From assembly GCA_963678215.1 (NCBI GenBank), contig OY782758.1, positions 1,922,001 through 1,986,000 of the forward strand: a DNA stretch of 64,000 bases, in the 5' to 3' direction. Position 1 is the stretch's first letter; every line of letters begins with the position of its first letter. Origin of the DNA: Thiobius zoothamnicola (GTDB lineage Bacteria > Pseudomonadota > Gammaproteobacteria > Chromatiales > Chromatiaceae). The position numbers and the translations under genes were made by a program. The notes beneath the pieces were generated by a model that saw nothing but the letters and a program-made list of their open reading frames with translations, had not been told where the DNA came from and made no database searches. Positions 17,773-27,962 of this stretch are shown here, piece after piece.

Positions 17773-19617
17773 ATGCAAATCAAAGATCACCATAACGAAA
17801 AGCAACTTTTTCTTGGCCGGGCCATCACCGCAGGCGGTCTCGTCATCCTGGCATTAGGTTTATTGATTGGCCGGATGGTGCAATTACAGGTTTTTGAACA
17901 TAATCACTTCACGACGCTATCCAAAGATAACCGGGTCAAGCTGGTACCTTTACCCCCCACCCGAGGGTTGATATACGATCATAATGGTGTGCTGTTAGCG
18001 CAAAACCGTCCAGCTTACAGCCTGGAAATAATCCCGGAGAACGTCAAGGATATTCCAGACACCTTGATCCGCCTGGCCCAGATCATCTCTATCACCGAAG
18101 ACGATTTGGAACGTTTCCACAAGCTGAAAAAACGCAAGCGCCGCTTTGACAGCATACCCATCCGCATTGATCTGAGTATGGAGGAGGCAGCCCGTTTCGC
18201 TGTCGTTCATCACCGTTTCAATGGCGTGGATATCAAAGCGCGATTATTACGCTATTACCCACATCCAGAAGCCACCGCGCATGTCATTGGTTATGTTGGC
18301 CGCATCAGTAAAAGCGATCTACAAAATCTGGAAGTCTCCAATTACGCTGGCTCTTCACACACGGGTAAAACCGGCATTGAGCGATCTTATGAATTTGAAT
18401 TACACGGCGGCGTCGGCATACGTCAGGTTGAGGTAAATTCGGTTGGCCGGGTTATTCGTATACTTGAACACAAGCCACCCGCGCCCGGACAGAATCTGCA
18501 TTTGCATTTGGATATTGAATTGCAAAAAATCGCCATGGCCGCTCTGGGTGAAGAAAATGGCGCAATCGCCGCCATCGACCCCAATAGCGGCGGCATATTA
18601 GCCTTGGTCAGCAAACCCTCTTTTGATCCGAATTTATTTGTGGCGGGTATCAGCAGCAAGGATTACCAGACATTACAGCAGAATCCGGAAAGGCCCTTAT
18701 ATGATCGGGCGGTGAGCGGCCAATATCCCCCCGGCTCCACAATCAAACCGTTTATCGGATTGGCCGGTCTGGAAACCGGACAAATCAGTCCCGAAACCCG
18801 TGTTTTCTGCCCAGGCTACTACCAATTGCCTGGACAAAAACATAAATACCGTGATTGGAAAATCATCGGACACCGGCACATGAACCTGGACACCTCCATC
18901 ACCCAATCGTGCGATGTGTATTTTTATAAACTCGCCTATGAAATTGGTGTGGATAACCTCAGTCAATATCTGGCGCAATTCGGTTTCGGCGCGCGCACCG
19001 GCATTGATTTGAGAAATGAAGCGCGCGGCATCCTGCCTTCGCGTGAATGGAAGCGACGGGTTAAACATGCCCCTTGGTATCCCGGCGAAACCGTCATTAT
19101 GGGTATTGGACAAGGTTACTACCTGGCCACTCCATTACAACTCGCCGCCGCCACCGCCGCCATCGGCAATGGCGGCATTTACTATACGCCACGCTTGTTG
19201 AAACAATTTGAGATACGCGGCGGCGATAAAAGCGAGATGATATTGCCAGTCGGTAAGCCCATCCAGATTCATCAACTGGACAACTGGCGGGAAATCCACC
19301 AATCCATGCTCAATGTGATTGAACATCCGCGCGGCACGGCCAAACAAATCCGCAGTGATACTTACCGCATCGCCGGTAAAACCGGTACCGCCCAGGTATT
19401 CACCATCAAGCAAGATGAAGAATACGATGAAGAAAAAATCAAGAAAAAAATGCGCGACCATGCACTCTTCGTCGCTTATGCACCGGCGAACGATCCGCGA
19501 ATCGCCATTGCCGTCATTGTTGAAAACGGCGGCAGCGGCGGCTCAACCGCAGCACCCATCGCACGCAAGATCATGGACGCTTATTTATTACCCGAACGAC
19601 CCGACACGTCCTCATGA
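17773..19617 (+). CDS. mrdA: Penicillin-binding protein 2, peptidoglycan transpeptidase of the elongasome
   Basis: PBP2 cross-links peptidoglycan during lateral wall growth together with RodA and MreBCD. From the ATG at 17773 the product is 614 residues; a TTG at 17710 in the same frame would add 21 residues with no family support. Features: an N-terminal cytoplasmic tail and single membrane anchor (GLVILALGLLIGRMVQLQVFE), a dimerisation/pedestal domain, and a transpeptidase domain with the S-x-x-K nucleophile in PPGSTIKPFIG. SCD stands at the second motif (TQSCDVYFYK) and KTG is in IAGKTGTAQVF. Its stop overlaps the rodA start (ATGA). Confidence 0.95.
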   Translation: MQIKDHHNEKQLFLGRAITAGGLVILALGLLIGRMVQLQVFEHNHFTTLSKDNRVKLVPLPPTRGLIYDHNGVLLAQNRPAYSLEIIPENVKDIPDTLIRLAQIISITEDDLERFHKLKKRKRRFDSIPIRIDLSMEEAARFAVVHHRFNGVDIKARLLRYYPHPEATAHVIGYVGRISKSDLQNLEVSNYAGSSHTGKTGIERSYEFELHGGVGIRQVEVNSVGRVIRILEHKPPAPGQNLHLHLDIELQKIAMAALGEENGAIAAIDPNSGGILALVSKPSFDPNLFVAGISSKDYQTLQQNPERPLYDRAVSGQYPPGSTIKPFIGLAGLETGQISPETRVFCPGYYQLPGQKHKYRDWKIIGHRHMNLDTSITQSCDVYFYKLAYEIGVDNLSQYLAQFGFGARTGIDLRNEARGILPSREWKRRVKHAPWYPGETVIMGIGQGYYLATPLQLAAATAAIGNGGIYYTPRLLKQFEIRGGDKSEMILPVGKPIQIHQLDNWREIHQSMLNVIEHPRGTAKQIRSDTYRIAGKTGTAQVFTIKQDEEYDEEKIKKKMRDHALFVAYAPANDPRIAIAVIVENGGSGGSTAAPIARKIMDAYLLPERPDTSS

Positions 19618-20762
19618 CAGCCTTACAGCACGATAACCTGCCGCCTCCCCCCGCAGGTTCGCATTACTACCGGCAAACCGATGGGTTTTGGCATCGCCTG
19701 CATATTGACCTCCCTCTGCTTGGCGGTATTCTGTTGCTGTGCCTGTTAGGTTTGCTGCTGCTTTATTCAGCCAGTGGCGAAGATCTGAATCAAGTGAAGC
19801 GTCAAGGCATTCGCCTCGGGGTCGCCTTGCTGGTCATGGCGGCCATCGCGCAAGTGCGTCCATCCACGCTGCACAGATGGAGTCCCTGGATCTATTTAAT
19901 CGGCATCCTGATGTTGGTTGGCGTACTGGCTTTTGGCGAAACCGGTAAAGGCGCTCAACGTTGGCTTAATCTTGGGATTGTACGTTTCCAACCTTCTGAA
20001 ATCGTCAAACTGGCGGTGCCGTTCATGCTGGCTTGGTTTTTGGCAGATAAACCGATACCGCCCAATTGGGCGCGGCTCCTCGTCGCTTGCATCCTTATCG
20101 CCATCCCGGTCTGGATGATCGCCCGGCAACCGGATCTCGGCACTTCATTGTTAGTCGCGAGCGCTGGTGTTTTCGTTTTATTCCTGGCCGGCATCAGTTG
20201 GCGTCTGATTCTGGGTTTAATCGGCTTGGTCGCCGCCGCCGCACCGATACTCTGGTATAACCTGCACGATTATCAACGTCAGCGGGTGATGACTTTTTTT
20301 GACCCGGAACAGGACCCACTGGGCGCTGGCTACCATATCATCCAATCCAAAATCGCCATCGGTTCAGGTGGACTATACGGCAAAGGTTGGTTTAACGGCA
20401 CTCAGTCACAACTCGATTTTCTTCCGGAACGCCATACGGACTTTATTTTCGCCGTATTATCCGAAGAATTCGGGCTGACTGGCGTACTGATCATGTTATC
20501 CGTTTATTTATTCATTATTTTACGCGGTTTATACATCGCCAATAATGCGCAAAACACCTATAGTCGATTACTGGCCGGATCATTAACACTGGTATTCTTC
20601 GTATATCTGTTCGTCAATACCGGCATGGTGACCGGTTTATTGCCTGTGGTCGGCGTGCCTTTACCCCTCATCAGCTATGGCGGCACTTCATTAGTCACCC
20701 TGATGGCGGGTTTTGGCATCCTGATGTCTATTCATACCAATCGTAATCTGCTCACGAGGTGA
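19614..20762 (+). CDS. rodA: Peptidoglycan glycosyltransferase RodA (SEDS family)
   Basis: Polymerises glycan strands from lipid II as partner of PBP2. The 382-residue protein has about ten hydrophobic segments and the SEDS landmarks GKGAQRWLNLG, QPSEIVKLAVPF, RQPDLGTSLLV and the C-terminal GLLPVVGVPLPLISYGGTS. The large extracellular loop contains the QSKIAIGSGGLYGKGWFNGTQ segment. Its ATG overlaps the mrdA stop by 4 bp, and a GTG two codons before the mltB start overlaps its own stop, so the three genes form a tight wall-synthesis operon. Confidence 0.95.
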   Translation: MTALQHDNLPPPPAGSHYYRQTDGFWHRLHIDLPLLGGILLLCLLGLLLLYSASGEDLNQVKRQGIRLGVALLVMAAIAQVRPSTLHRWSPWIYLIGILMLVGVLAFGETGKGAQRWLNLGIVRFQPSEIVKLAVPFMLAWFLADKPIPPNWARLLVACILIAIPVWMIARQPDLGTSLLVASAGVFVLFLAGISWRLILGLIGLVAAAAPILWYNLHDYQRQRVMTFFDPEQDPLGAGYHIIQSKIAIGSGGLYGKGWFNGTQSQLDFLPERHTDFIFAVLSEEFGLTGVLIMLSVYLFIILRGLYIANNAQNTYSRLLAGSLTLVFFVYLFVNTGMVTGLLPVVGVPLPLISYGGTSLVTLMAGFGILMSIHTNRNLLTR

Positions 20763-20764
20763 CA

Positions 20765-21730
20765 ATGCCACATTTGCTTTACATGGCCCTGGCCTTATTC
20801 AGCCTGTCAGTCAACGCGCAAAACCCGGCGCAGTTGCAACATGATTTCATTGCAACCATGCAAGAAGCACACGATTTCCAACCCGAAGCTTTACGCCAGC
20901 TTTTCGCCTCGGCCAAAGTACGCCAACCCATTCTCAATGCCATCTCCCGCCCAGCGGAAAAACGCCTGGATTGGGGCCAGTACCGCAAGCTCTTCGTCAC
21001 CTCCAGCAATATCCGCGATGGCGTGCAATTCTGGCGCAACAATCAGGCGATTCTGGCGAAAGCCCATACCCAATACGGCGTGCCACCTGAAATCATTGTC
21101 GCCATCATCGGCGTTGAAACGCGTTACGGGCGGAATACCGGACACTTTCCAGTGCTGGATGCCCTATTCACCCTTGGCTTCCACTACCCTAAACGCGGCC
21201 CGTTCTTCCGCGATGAGCTGCGACATTTTCTACTGTTGACCCGTGAAGAAGGACTGGATCCACGTAATCCCAAAGGGTCATATGCCGGTGCGATGGGGCG
21301 TCCTCAATTCATCTCCTCCAGTTACCGGCATTATGCAATTGACTTTGATAACGATGGCAAGCGCGACATCTGGCGTAATAATGCGGATGTCATTGGCAGC
21401 GTCGCTCACTACTTCGCCAAACACGGCTGGCGTCAAGGCATGCCGGTCGCACGCCGGGTCAGTGGCGTACAAGCCAAACATCAGCCCATCATTGATGCAG
21501 GCTACAAACCCGGATACACCATTGCAGAACTCCGTCAACAAGGCATTCAAATCCCCACCAGTCTGCCTGATCAATCATCCGCAAGCCTGTTGGCGATGCA
21601 CATCCAGAATCAAACCGAATATTGGCTCGGGCTGGATAATTTTTACGTCATCACCCGCTATAACCACAGTCCCTTATACGCCATGGCAGTCTATCAATTA
21701 AGCCAAGCCATTCATGCGCAATATGAATAA
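20765..21730 (+). CDS. mltB: Lytic murein transglycosylase B
   Basis: Cleaves the glycan backbone of peptidoglycan to give 1,6-anhydromuropeptides. The ATG at 20765 is chosen over the in-frame GTG at 20759 because GAGG (20756-20759) lies five bases before it. A signal peptide ends near SLSVNA; no lipobox is seen, so it may be periplasmic rather than an outer-membrane lipoprotein. The catalytic glutamate lies in IIGVETRYGRNTG, followed by SYAGAMGRPQFISSSYR and the family-typical FDNDGKRDIW. The next gene starts inside its 3' end. Confidence 0.93.
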   Translation: MPHLLYMALALFSLSVNAQNPAQLQHDFIATMQEAHDFQPEALRQLFASAKVRQPILNAISRPAEKRLDWGQYRKLFVTSSNIRDGVQFWRNNQAILAKAHTQYGVPPEIIVAIIGVETRYGRNTGHFPVLDALFTLGFHYPKRGPFFRDELRHFLLLTREEGLDPRNPKGSYAGAMGRPQFISSSYRHYAIDFDNDGKRDIWRNNADVIGSVAHYFAKHGWRQGMPVARRVSGVQAKHQPIIDAGYKPGYTIAELRQQGIQIPTSLPDQSSASLLAMHIQNQTEYWLGLDNFYVITRYNHSPLYAMAVYQLSQAIHAQYE

Positions 21731-22523
21731 ATCCCTGTTCAGCCCAGCCCTCTTGGCCTTGACGTTAACGTTTTTGCTGCACGGCTGCGGAGGAGATACG
21801 ACAACCCGGGACGGGCCGCCGCCCCGGACAGTCAGCCAAGCCGAGATCGAAAACATACCGGACCCGACGCCGCAGTTTGAACGACCCAATCCGGCTAACC
21901 AGAAACCCTATACCGTATTCGGCAAAACATACCACCCACTTGCTTCCAACGAAGGCTTCAGCCAAACTGGCGAAGCCTCCTGGTACGGCAAAAAATTCCA
22001 CGGACGCCGCACGGCCAATGGCGAAATTTACGACATGTACGCCATGACAGCAGCTCACCCCCGATTGCCCTTACCCAGTTACGTACAAGTGCGTAACCTG
22101 GAAAATGGACGCAGCATCATCGTGCGAGTGAATGATCGCGGCCCTTTTGCCAATAACCGGATTATTGATTTATCTTACACCGCTGCACGCAAGCTGGATT
22201 TCGCCAATCAAGGCACGGCCCGCGTTGAAATCAAAGCCATCACATCCGCCACGGCAGAAAAAACAGCAAAACCGACAGAAAAAGACGATAAACAGGTCTA
22301 CCTACAAATCGCCGCATTCTATAACCTGACCAACGCGCAGAATCTGTACGATGACTTACAAGGCAACTTGTCACACGCTTTACAGATACAAACCAAACCA
22401 ACCGATTACGGCACGCTTTATCAAATCCAGGTTGGTCCACTGACTTCTATGCAAGAAGCCATGCAACTTGCGCAAAAATTACAACAGCAAAACATCAACG
22501 GCAGCCAGATTTTACTGCGCTGA
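21723..22523 (+). CDS. rlpA: Septal ring lytic transglycosylase, rare lipoprotein A
   Basis: RlpA acts on naked glycan strands at the septum. An N-terminal lipoprotein signal ends in LLHGC, giving an outer-membrane lipoprotein. The double-psi beta-barrel domain is clear (GEASWYGKKFHGRRTANGE, VQVRNLENGRSIIVRVNDRG with catalytic-region Asp). A C-terminal SPOR domain (about residues 190-266, VYLQIAAFYN to GSQILLR) binds denuded septal glycan. The start is 21723 (MNKSLFSPA) or three codons earlier at 21714; both overlap the mltB stop, so translation is coupled. Confidence 0.93.
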   Translation: MNKSLFSPALLALTLTFLLHGCGGDTTTRDGPPPRTVSQAEIENIPDPTPQFERPNPANQKPYTVFGKTYHPLASNEGFSQTGEASWYGKKFHGRRTANGEIYDMYAMTAAHPRLPLPSYVQVRNLENGRSIIVRVNDRGPFANNRIIDLSYTAARKLDFANQGTARVEIKAITSATAEKTAKPTEKDDKQVYLQIAAFYNLTNAQNLYDDLQGNLSHALQIQTKPTDYGTLYQIQVGPLTSMQEAMQLAQKLQQQNINGSQILLR

Positions 22524-22553
22524 CAGATTTTACGTTTTTACCCGGAACTCACA

Positions 22554-25500
22554 TTGAATAAGCTATTGTTCGCTCGCTTGATCATTTGGATGAGCATCCT
22601 TTGCGCAACGGCCAATGTTGCTGCTGAGTCCCAACCCGTCAACAGCATTCCGTCTGATGTCTCTATATTACAAGCCATCGTCCAAAGCAATACGAGCCTT
22701 GATGAGGAACAAAAAGCACAGGCAAATGCGCGTCTCAATGAGACGCTCGCCATGCAGAAAGAAACCGCAGATACGCAACAATCACTTCATACGCTACGTG
22801 AGGTCATCCATAACGCGCCAGACCAGTTAGCGGCGCTGAAGTTGGAGGAGCAACAAAACGTCCCATCCAAACCCGATCTGGAAAATGTGAGCATTTCTGA
22901 ACTTGATGCTTTGCTCATTACAATGCGCTCAGAACTTGCCACGCAACAAAGTTTACTCGGACAACGTGAAGAAGATTTAAATGATCTGCTAAACCAAAGC
23001 CGGTCAGACGCGGATGAACTCACCGACAGACGCTCCCGACTATCAGAACTCAAAGCACAGAACAAAGACGCCCATGATGATAATCTGATGAGCAAAGTCG
23101 ATGCGCTTTGGCGCAAAACACAGATCACGCTACAAGAAAGGCATATCGACCTTATTTCGCTGCGGCAGGAAAATATTGACCTACTGACAGAATTAACACG
23201 CCGTGAACGCGATCAACTGAGCGCAACGGTGAAAACGCTCAAAGAACAACTGGCGACCGCATTAAAAACCTTGCAAACCAAACGCCAGGAAGCGGCCTCT
23301 TCTTTAGCCTCAAAGTCCAATACCGCAGCGGCTGATCAGCCGGAACATATCCGCTTAATCCAACAAGGCATTACCCAACTCACGCAAGAACAAACTGACT
23401 TACTCAGCCGCGAAGCGGAATTTCAACGTCAGCTTGAACAAAACCATAGAATGTCAGAGCAACTTAAGCGCGATTATGAACGCATCCGCCAAATTGTGGC
23501 ATTAGGAGGGGCCAACACCCAAGTCTCAAATTTACTGCAGAAAAAACGCCAACTCGCCCCTTTGCCGAAACAATTGCTGAAAGAGGCGCTAATCTTCCAG
23601 CAATTATTAAGTAATGCCAATCTGAGACAATTACAGTTAGATGAAATTCTGCAACAAGCTGTGGCGACCAAGGTCGTCAAATTCGATCTGGTGGACAACC
23701 AAGGAGTCATTGAACGTAATTTACAGGAACTCCACCACAATGCCGCCCTCACACTTTGGCGAACCTATACACGGTACCTCAATATTCTGGCTCAGTTGGA
23801 ATCCAATACGCGGGCCTTGGCGCAAGAATCTGAGCAATACCATGCTTTCATTGATAATCGCCTGTTATGGCTGCCCAGTGCCGATATCCTTCCCTTGAAT
23901 CAGATCGGGTTACTTTGGCAGGATGCCATTTGGTTTACAGACCCACAGCAACTGAAAGCCTTGAGCGACAGTTTAGCGAACATTCCCTCAAGCAGGCTGC
24001 CCTTCATCATTGGCCTCATCGTTGTCGTCCTGACTCTACTGGGGTTACGCCGCCGCGCGATCAGGCAACTCCGGCATCATGCAGAGCTGGTGCGCAAAGT
24101 CAGAACGGACAGCTTCCATTCAACCCTCATGGTGTTTGCATACACCCTCATACTGAGTAGCTGGCTGGGCTTATTATTGTTGGGCTTTGGCTGGATACTG
24201 GGTTCATTGCCTTCATCCAATAACACCATCTTGATCTTAGCCGCCTGTTTGCAAGCCGCCGGGCACATCATCCTGTTCTTAAGCCTACTCAGGCATCTGG
24301 GGCGTGATGATGGATTAGCCAAGCATCATTTATATTGGCCTCCTAAATTAGCGGAAGAAATAAGACGCCAAGCCACTTGGCTGATGCCTATCCTGACACC
24401 GCTCGCCTGCTTGGCGGCGGCAGGCTCTCCTGGCGTGCCGACAAGTTTCATCGCCTTATGGGAAGTCGTGCAAATGGAAGACGCCAGCGTGATCCTCATT
24501 GGCCGCCTCGCTTTTATTGCGCAAATGCTTTTCATCGCCTTGTCGCTTTATCAGGCGTTGCGCAAAGGTGGCAACCTGATGCAAGACCTGACGCAGGACA
24601 ACGTCAATCAACGCTGGGTTCAATACCATTTATTCTGGTTCTGGGGCATTCTGGCCATACCAGTCGCGCTCGCCATACAAGCATTACTGGGCTATTTTTA
24701 CGGCGCTATTTTTTTGGCATCAGTCATTGGTGAAACGCTCTGGTTCCTGATCCTGACGCTCATTATCCGGGATTTGATCATTCGCAGTCTTTATGTCACG
24801 CAACGCCGCCTACGCCTACAAGAGGCGCTCAGATACCGGGATGAGATGCAAGCACGTAAAAAAGCCGAAGCAGAGCAAGAGAACACCAAAGAAGTGCCGG
24901 ATGAAATCATCCAATCCATCGAAGAAGAAAAAATTAACTATGGTTCTCTCGGCGCACAAGCGACCAGTCTGGTACAACTGGGCTTCACCGTTGCTTTCAT
25001 TATGGGCATTTGGCTGATTTGGCAAGACATCTTTCCCGCCTTTAGCTTTTTGAACAAGGTGGAACTTCCCCTCACCACCACAAAGCTCATTGAAGGGGTC
25101 AATCAGGAAATGGCGCTAACGCTCAGCGACGTATTCGCTGGCCTCCTGTTAGGCGGTCTGGCGTTATTTGCGGCGATGAAAATTCCAGCCATGCTGGAAC
25201 TGACCTTACTGCAGCAACTTCCTCTCAGTCGTGCCTCCCGCTACGCGGTGAAAACCATTTCGCAATATATCGTCGCCATCATCGGCGTTATCATCACGTT
25301 CAAATCACTCGGTCTGCAATGGTCAAGCATTCAATGGCTGATCGCCGCCTTATCCGTCGGTTTTGGATTTGGCCTGCAAGAAATCGTGGCCAATTTCGTC
25401 AGCGGCATCATCCTGTTGTTTGAACAACCCATTCGGGTCGGTGACGTGGTGACTGTTGACGGCACAACCGGGACAGTATCGAAAATACGCATCCGCGCGA

Positions 25501-25922
25501 CCACCATCGTCAATTGGGATCGACAGGAACTGGTTATTCCAAACAAAACATTCATCACTGGGCAATTAATCAACTGGACGTTATCAGACACTGTCAATCG
25601 CACGATCATTACGGTAGGCGTGGATTATGGAACGGATACGCGAAAAGCCATGCAATTATTGAAAGACGTAGCAACCGAACAGCCCAACGTGATGGAAAAT
25701 CCTGAGCCATTAGTCAGTTTTGAACGATTCAATGATAATTCTCTGGATTTAACCTTGCGCGCCTACCTTGAGAATCTGGACAACCGCTTGCTGACCATTA
25801 CCGATCTGCACCAACGCATCCTCGACAAATTCCGGGCGGAAAATATCGAAATCTCCTTCCCTCAACGAGATGTGCATCTTTCAACAGCAAGTCCACTCGA
25901 ACTCCGTGTGCAGAGAACATAG
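22554..25922 (+). CDS. Large MscK/MscM-type mechanosensitive channel
   Basis: 1122 residues with a TTG start at 22554 and a signal peptide (to about residue 25). A long periplasmic helical region follows, with coiled-coil character (about 60-330, rich in Gln/Glu/Leu). Then come a multi-helix membrane region (about 480-800) and a C-terminal MscS channel module (about 880-1115). The pore helix and beta-domain are recognisable from LSVGFGFGLQEIVANFVSGI (near residue 932), QPIRVGDVVTVDGTTGTV and NWDRQELVIPNKTF. It protects against osmotic downshock by opening under membrane tension. The resemblance is to MscK/YjeP; which paralogue cannot be decided without alignment. Confidence 0.9.
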   Translation: MNKLLFARLIIWMSILCATANVAAESQPVNSIPSDVSILQAIVQSNTSLDEEQKAQANARLNETLAMQKETADTQQSLHTLREVIHNAPDQLAALKLEEQQNVPSKPDLENVSISELDALLITMRSELATQQSLLGQREEDLNDLLNQSRSDADELTDRRSRLSELKAQNKDAHDDNLMSKVDALWRKTQITLQERHIDLISLRQENIDLLTELTRRERDQLSATVKTLKEQLATALKTLQTKRQEAASSLASKSNTAAADQPEHIRLIQQGITQLTQEQTDLLSREAEFQRQLEQNHRMSEQLKRDYERIRQIVALGGANTQVSNLLQKKRQLAPLPKQLLKEALIFQQLLSNANLRQLQLDEILQQAVATKVVKFDLVDNQGVIERNLQELHHNAALTLWRTYTRYLNILAQLESNTRALAQESEQYHAFIDNRLLWLPSADILPLNQIGLLWQDAIWFTDPQQLKALSDSLANIPSSRLPFIIGLIVVVLTLLGLRRRAIRQLRHHAELVRKVRTDSFHSTLMVFAYTLILSSWLGLLLLGFGWILGSLPSSNNTILILAACLQAAGHIILFLSLLRHLGRDDGLAKHHLYWPPKLAEEIRRQATWLMPILTPLACLAAAGSPGVPTSFIALWEVVQMEDASVILIGRLAFIAQMLFIALSLYQALRKGGNLMQDLTQDNVNQRWVQYHLFWFWGILAIPVALAIQALLGYFYGAIFLASVIGETLWFLILTLIIRDLIIRSLYVTQRRLRLQEALRYRDEMQARKKAEAEQENTKEVPDEIIQSIEEEKINYGSLGAQATSLVQLGFTVAFIMGIWLIWQDIFPAFSFLNKVELPLTTTKLIEGVNQEMALTLSDVFAGLLLGGLALFAAMKIPAMLELTLLQQLPLSRASRYAVKTISQYIVAIIGVIITFKSLGLQWSSIQWLIAALSVGFGFGLQEIVANFVSGIILLFEQPIRVGDVVTVDGTTGTVSKIRIRATTIVNWDRQELVIPNKTFITGQLINWTLSDTVNRTIITVGVDYGTDTRKAMQLLKDVATEQPNVMENPEPLVSFERFNDNSLDLTLRAYLENLDNRLLTITDLHQRILDKFRAENIEISFPQRDVHLSTASPLELRVQRT

Positions 25923-26013
25923 TCTATTGATTTGCTGAGATACGCCATAGAATCTCTATAGCTGCGACTAAGGAGCCTCCAAAATCAAGACCAACTTTTA
26001 AACAAATCACAAC

Positions 26014-27837
26014 CTATTCAACCGTCACGGATTTAGCCAGATTGCGCGGTTGATCAACATCCGTGCCTTTTAATAAGGCGACATGATAAGCGAGTAGCTG
26101 GAGCGGAATGGTATACACAATGGGCGCAGTGCCCGGATAGATGTCACTCAATGTCAGATTCTGATATTTATCCAGATTGATTTGCACCCGGTGATCACTG
26201 AATAAAAACAACTCGCCGCCCCGTGTGCGCACTTCCTGCAAATTGGATAGCACCTTGCTCAGCAAAGGGTCATCCGGCAGCGCACACACGACTGGCATAT
26301 TTTCATCCACCAGCGCCAAGGGGCCATGTTTGAGTTCACCAGCAGGATAAGCTTCCGCATGGATATAGGAGATCTCTTTCAGTTTTAACGCGCCTTCCAA
26401 TGCAACAGGATAAAAAGCACCTCGCCCCAGAAATAAAGCATTATTGAGGTGAGCGAAATTATTTGCCATCAAAGCGATTTGGTCGCTTAACCCAAGCACC
26501 ACTTCAATCTGGCGCGGCAATGCCTGTAATTCATCCACCAGAAGGCTTTCCTGCTCGCCCGTCAGTCCCTGCCGACGCGCCAGCGCAATCGTCAGCAGGC
26601 GCAGAACCACGAGCTGCGTGGTGAAAGCCTTGGTTGAGGCGACCCCGATCTCCGGCCCGGCCCGGGTCATCAAGGCAACATCCGATTCGCGTACCAAAGA
26701 GCTTTCCGCCACATTGCAGATTGCCAGACTACCCAGATAACCGGCCTGTTTAGCAGCCTGCAAAGCCGCTAAAGTATCTGCGGTTTCGCCGGATTGCGAA
26801 ATCGTCACAAATAAGGTGTTCGGAGATACCACAACTTTGCGGTAACGATATTCGCTAGCGACTTCGACCTGGCACGGAACACCCGCTTCTTCCAGCCAAT
26901 ATTTAGCGACCAAACCCGCATGGAAACTGGTGCCGCAAGCAATGATATGGACAGCTTTGACTTGATCCAACAGTCCACTGGCTGCATGGCCGAAGCTGTT
27001 CTCCAGAAAACGCCCGTCATGCGCCCGGCCTTCCAGGGTCTCGGCAATGACCGCAGGCTGTTCAAAGATCTCCTTCAGCATGTAGTGCTGGTAAGGACCT
27101 TTCTCGACTGTGGAGGCGGACAGTTCAGACTTGCGGATAAGCCGCTGCACAGGCGCGCCGTTTTGGTCGATCACCCGCACATCCGCACAAGTCAGATCCG
27201 CCAGATCACCTTCTTCAAGAAAAATGAACTGCCGGGTCACTGGCAGCAGCGCGGATACGTCAGAAGCCATGTAGTTTTGGCCTTCCCCCTTGCCAACCAC
27301 CAAAGGACTGCCGAGGCGCGCCACGACCAAATGCCCGGGATGACGTAAACTGATGACGGCAAGCGCATAAGCCCCCACCAGCCGTTGGCAAGCTTGACGC
27401 ACAACTTCCAATAAATCATCCGATTGCGCCAACAAAGCATCCAGTAAATGGGCGATGACTTCCGTATCCGTTTCTGAATCAAACACATAGCCCTGGCTTT
27501 CCAACATCGTGCGAAGTTCGGCATGATTTTCGATGATGCCATTGTGTACGACCGCGACCTGATCACTGCTCATATGCGGATGCGCATTACGCTCTGCTGG
27601 AACACCATGGGTGGCCCATCTGGTGTGCGCAATGCCTGATCGCCCCTGAACCCCGCTCTGTTCCGCCATAGCCTGTAACGCCATGACTTTGCCAACAGCA
27701 CGCAGGCGTTGCAATCCCGGCGCATCTTGTACGGCAATACCGGCTGAGTCATAGCCGCGATATTCCAGACGCTGCAAGCCATCCAGTAAGAAAGGGACGA
27801 TGTTTTGGGGAGCTATAGCGCCAACAATGCCGCACAT
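26014..27837 (-). CDS. glmS: Glutamine-fructose-6-phosphate aminotransferase (isomerizing)
   Basis: Makes glucosamine-6-phosphate, the entry step to UDP-GlcNAc for peptidoglycan and LPS. The start is set at 27837 so that the N-terminus is MCGIVGAI: removal of Met exposes the Cys1 nucleophile of the Ntn glutaminase domain. The longer open frame from 27942 would bury this cysteine and is rejected. HTRWATHG lies in the glutaminase domain. Two SIS domains follow (GTSFHAGLVAKYW, SGETADTLAAL), and the protein ends DVDQPRNLAKSVTVE as in the family. 607 residues. It converges on the mscK-like gene. Confidence 0.96.
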   Translation of the reverse strand: MCGIVGAIAPQNIVPFLLDGLQRLEYRGYDSAGIAVQDAPGLQRLRAVGKVMALQAMAEQSGVQGRSGIAHTRWATHGVPAERNAHPHMSSDQVAVVHNGIIENHAELRTMLESQGYVFDSETDTEVIAHLLDALLAQSDDLLEVVRQACQRLVGAYALAVISLRHPGHLVVARLGSPLVVGKGEGQNYMASDVSALLPVTRQFIFLEEGDLADLTCADVRVIDQNGAPVQRLIRKSELSASTVEKGPYQHYMLKEIFEQPAVIAETLEGRAHDGRFLENSFGHAASGLLDQVKAVHIIACGTSFHAGLVAKYWLEEAGVPCQVEVASEYRYRKVVVSPNTLFVTISQSGETADTLAALQAAKQAGYLGSLAICNVAESSLVRESDVALMTRAGPEIGVASTKAFTTQLVVLRLLTIALARRQGLTGEQESLLVDELQALPRQIEVVLGLSDQIALMANNFAHLNNALFLGRGAFYPVALEGALKLKEISYIHAEAYPAGELKHGPLALVDENMPVVCALPDDPLLSKVLSNLQEVRTRGGELFLFSDHRVQINLDKYQNLTLSDIYPGTAPIVYTIPLQLLAYHVALLKGTDVDQPRNLAKSVTVE

Positions 27838-27962
27838 GAATGAGACTCCGATTGATGATAAAAAAGATAGCTGAGTCCCTTCCGAAATGATGCGATAGAG
27901 AGTACCGTCAAGCATAGGAAACTGCGCCTGCTCCCATACCAATGCGCCAGGTTCCCATCAAC

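Noticed and set aside
27838..27942. Longer glmS start at 27942
   Set aside because: It would place 35 residues before the Cys nucleophile, which must be N-terminal after Met removal.
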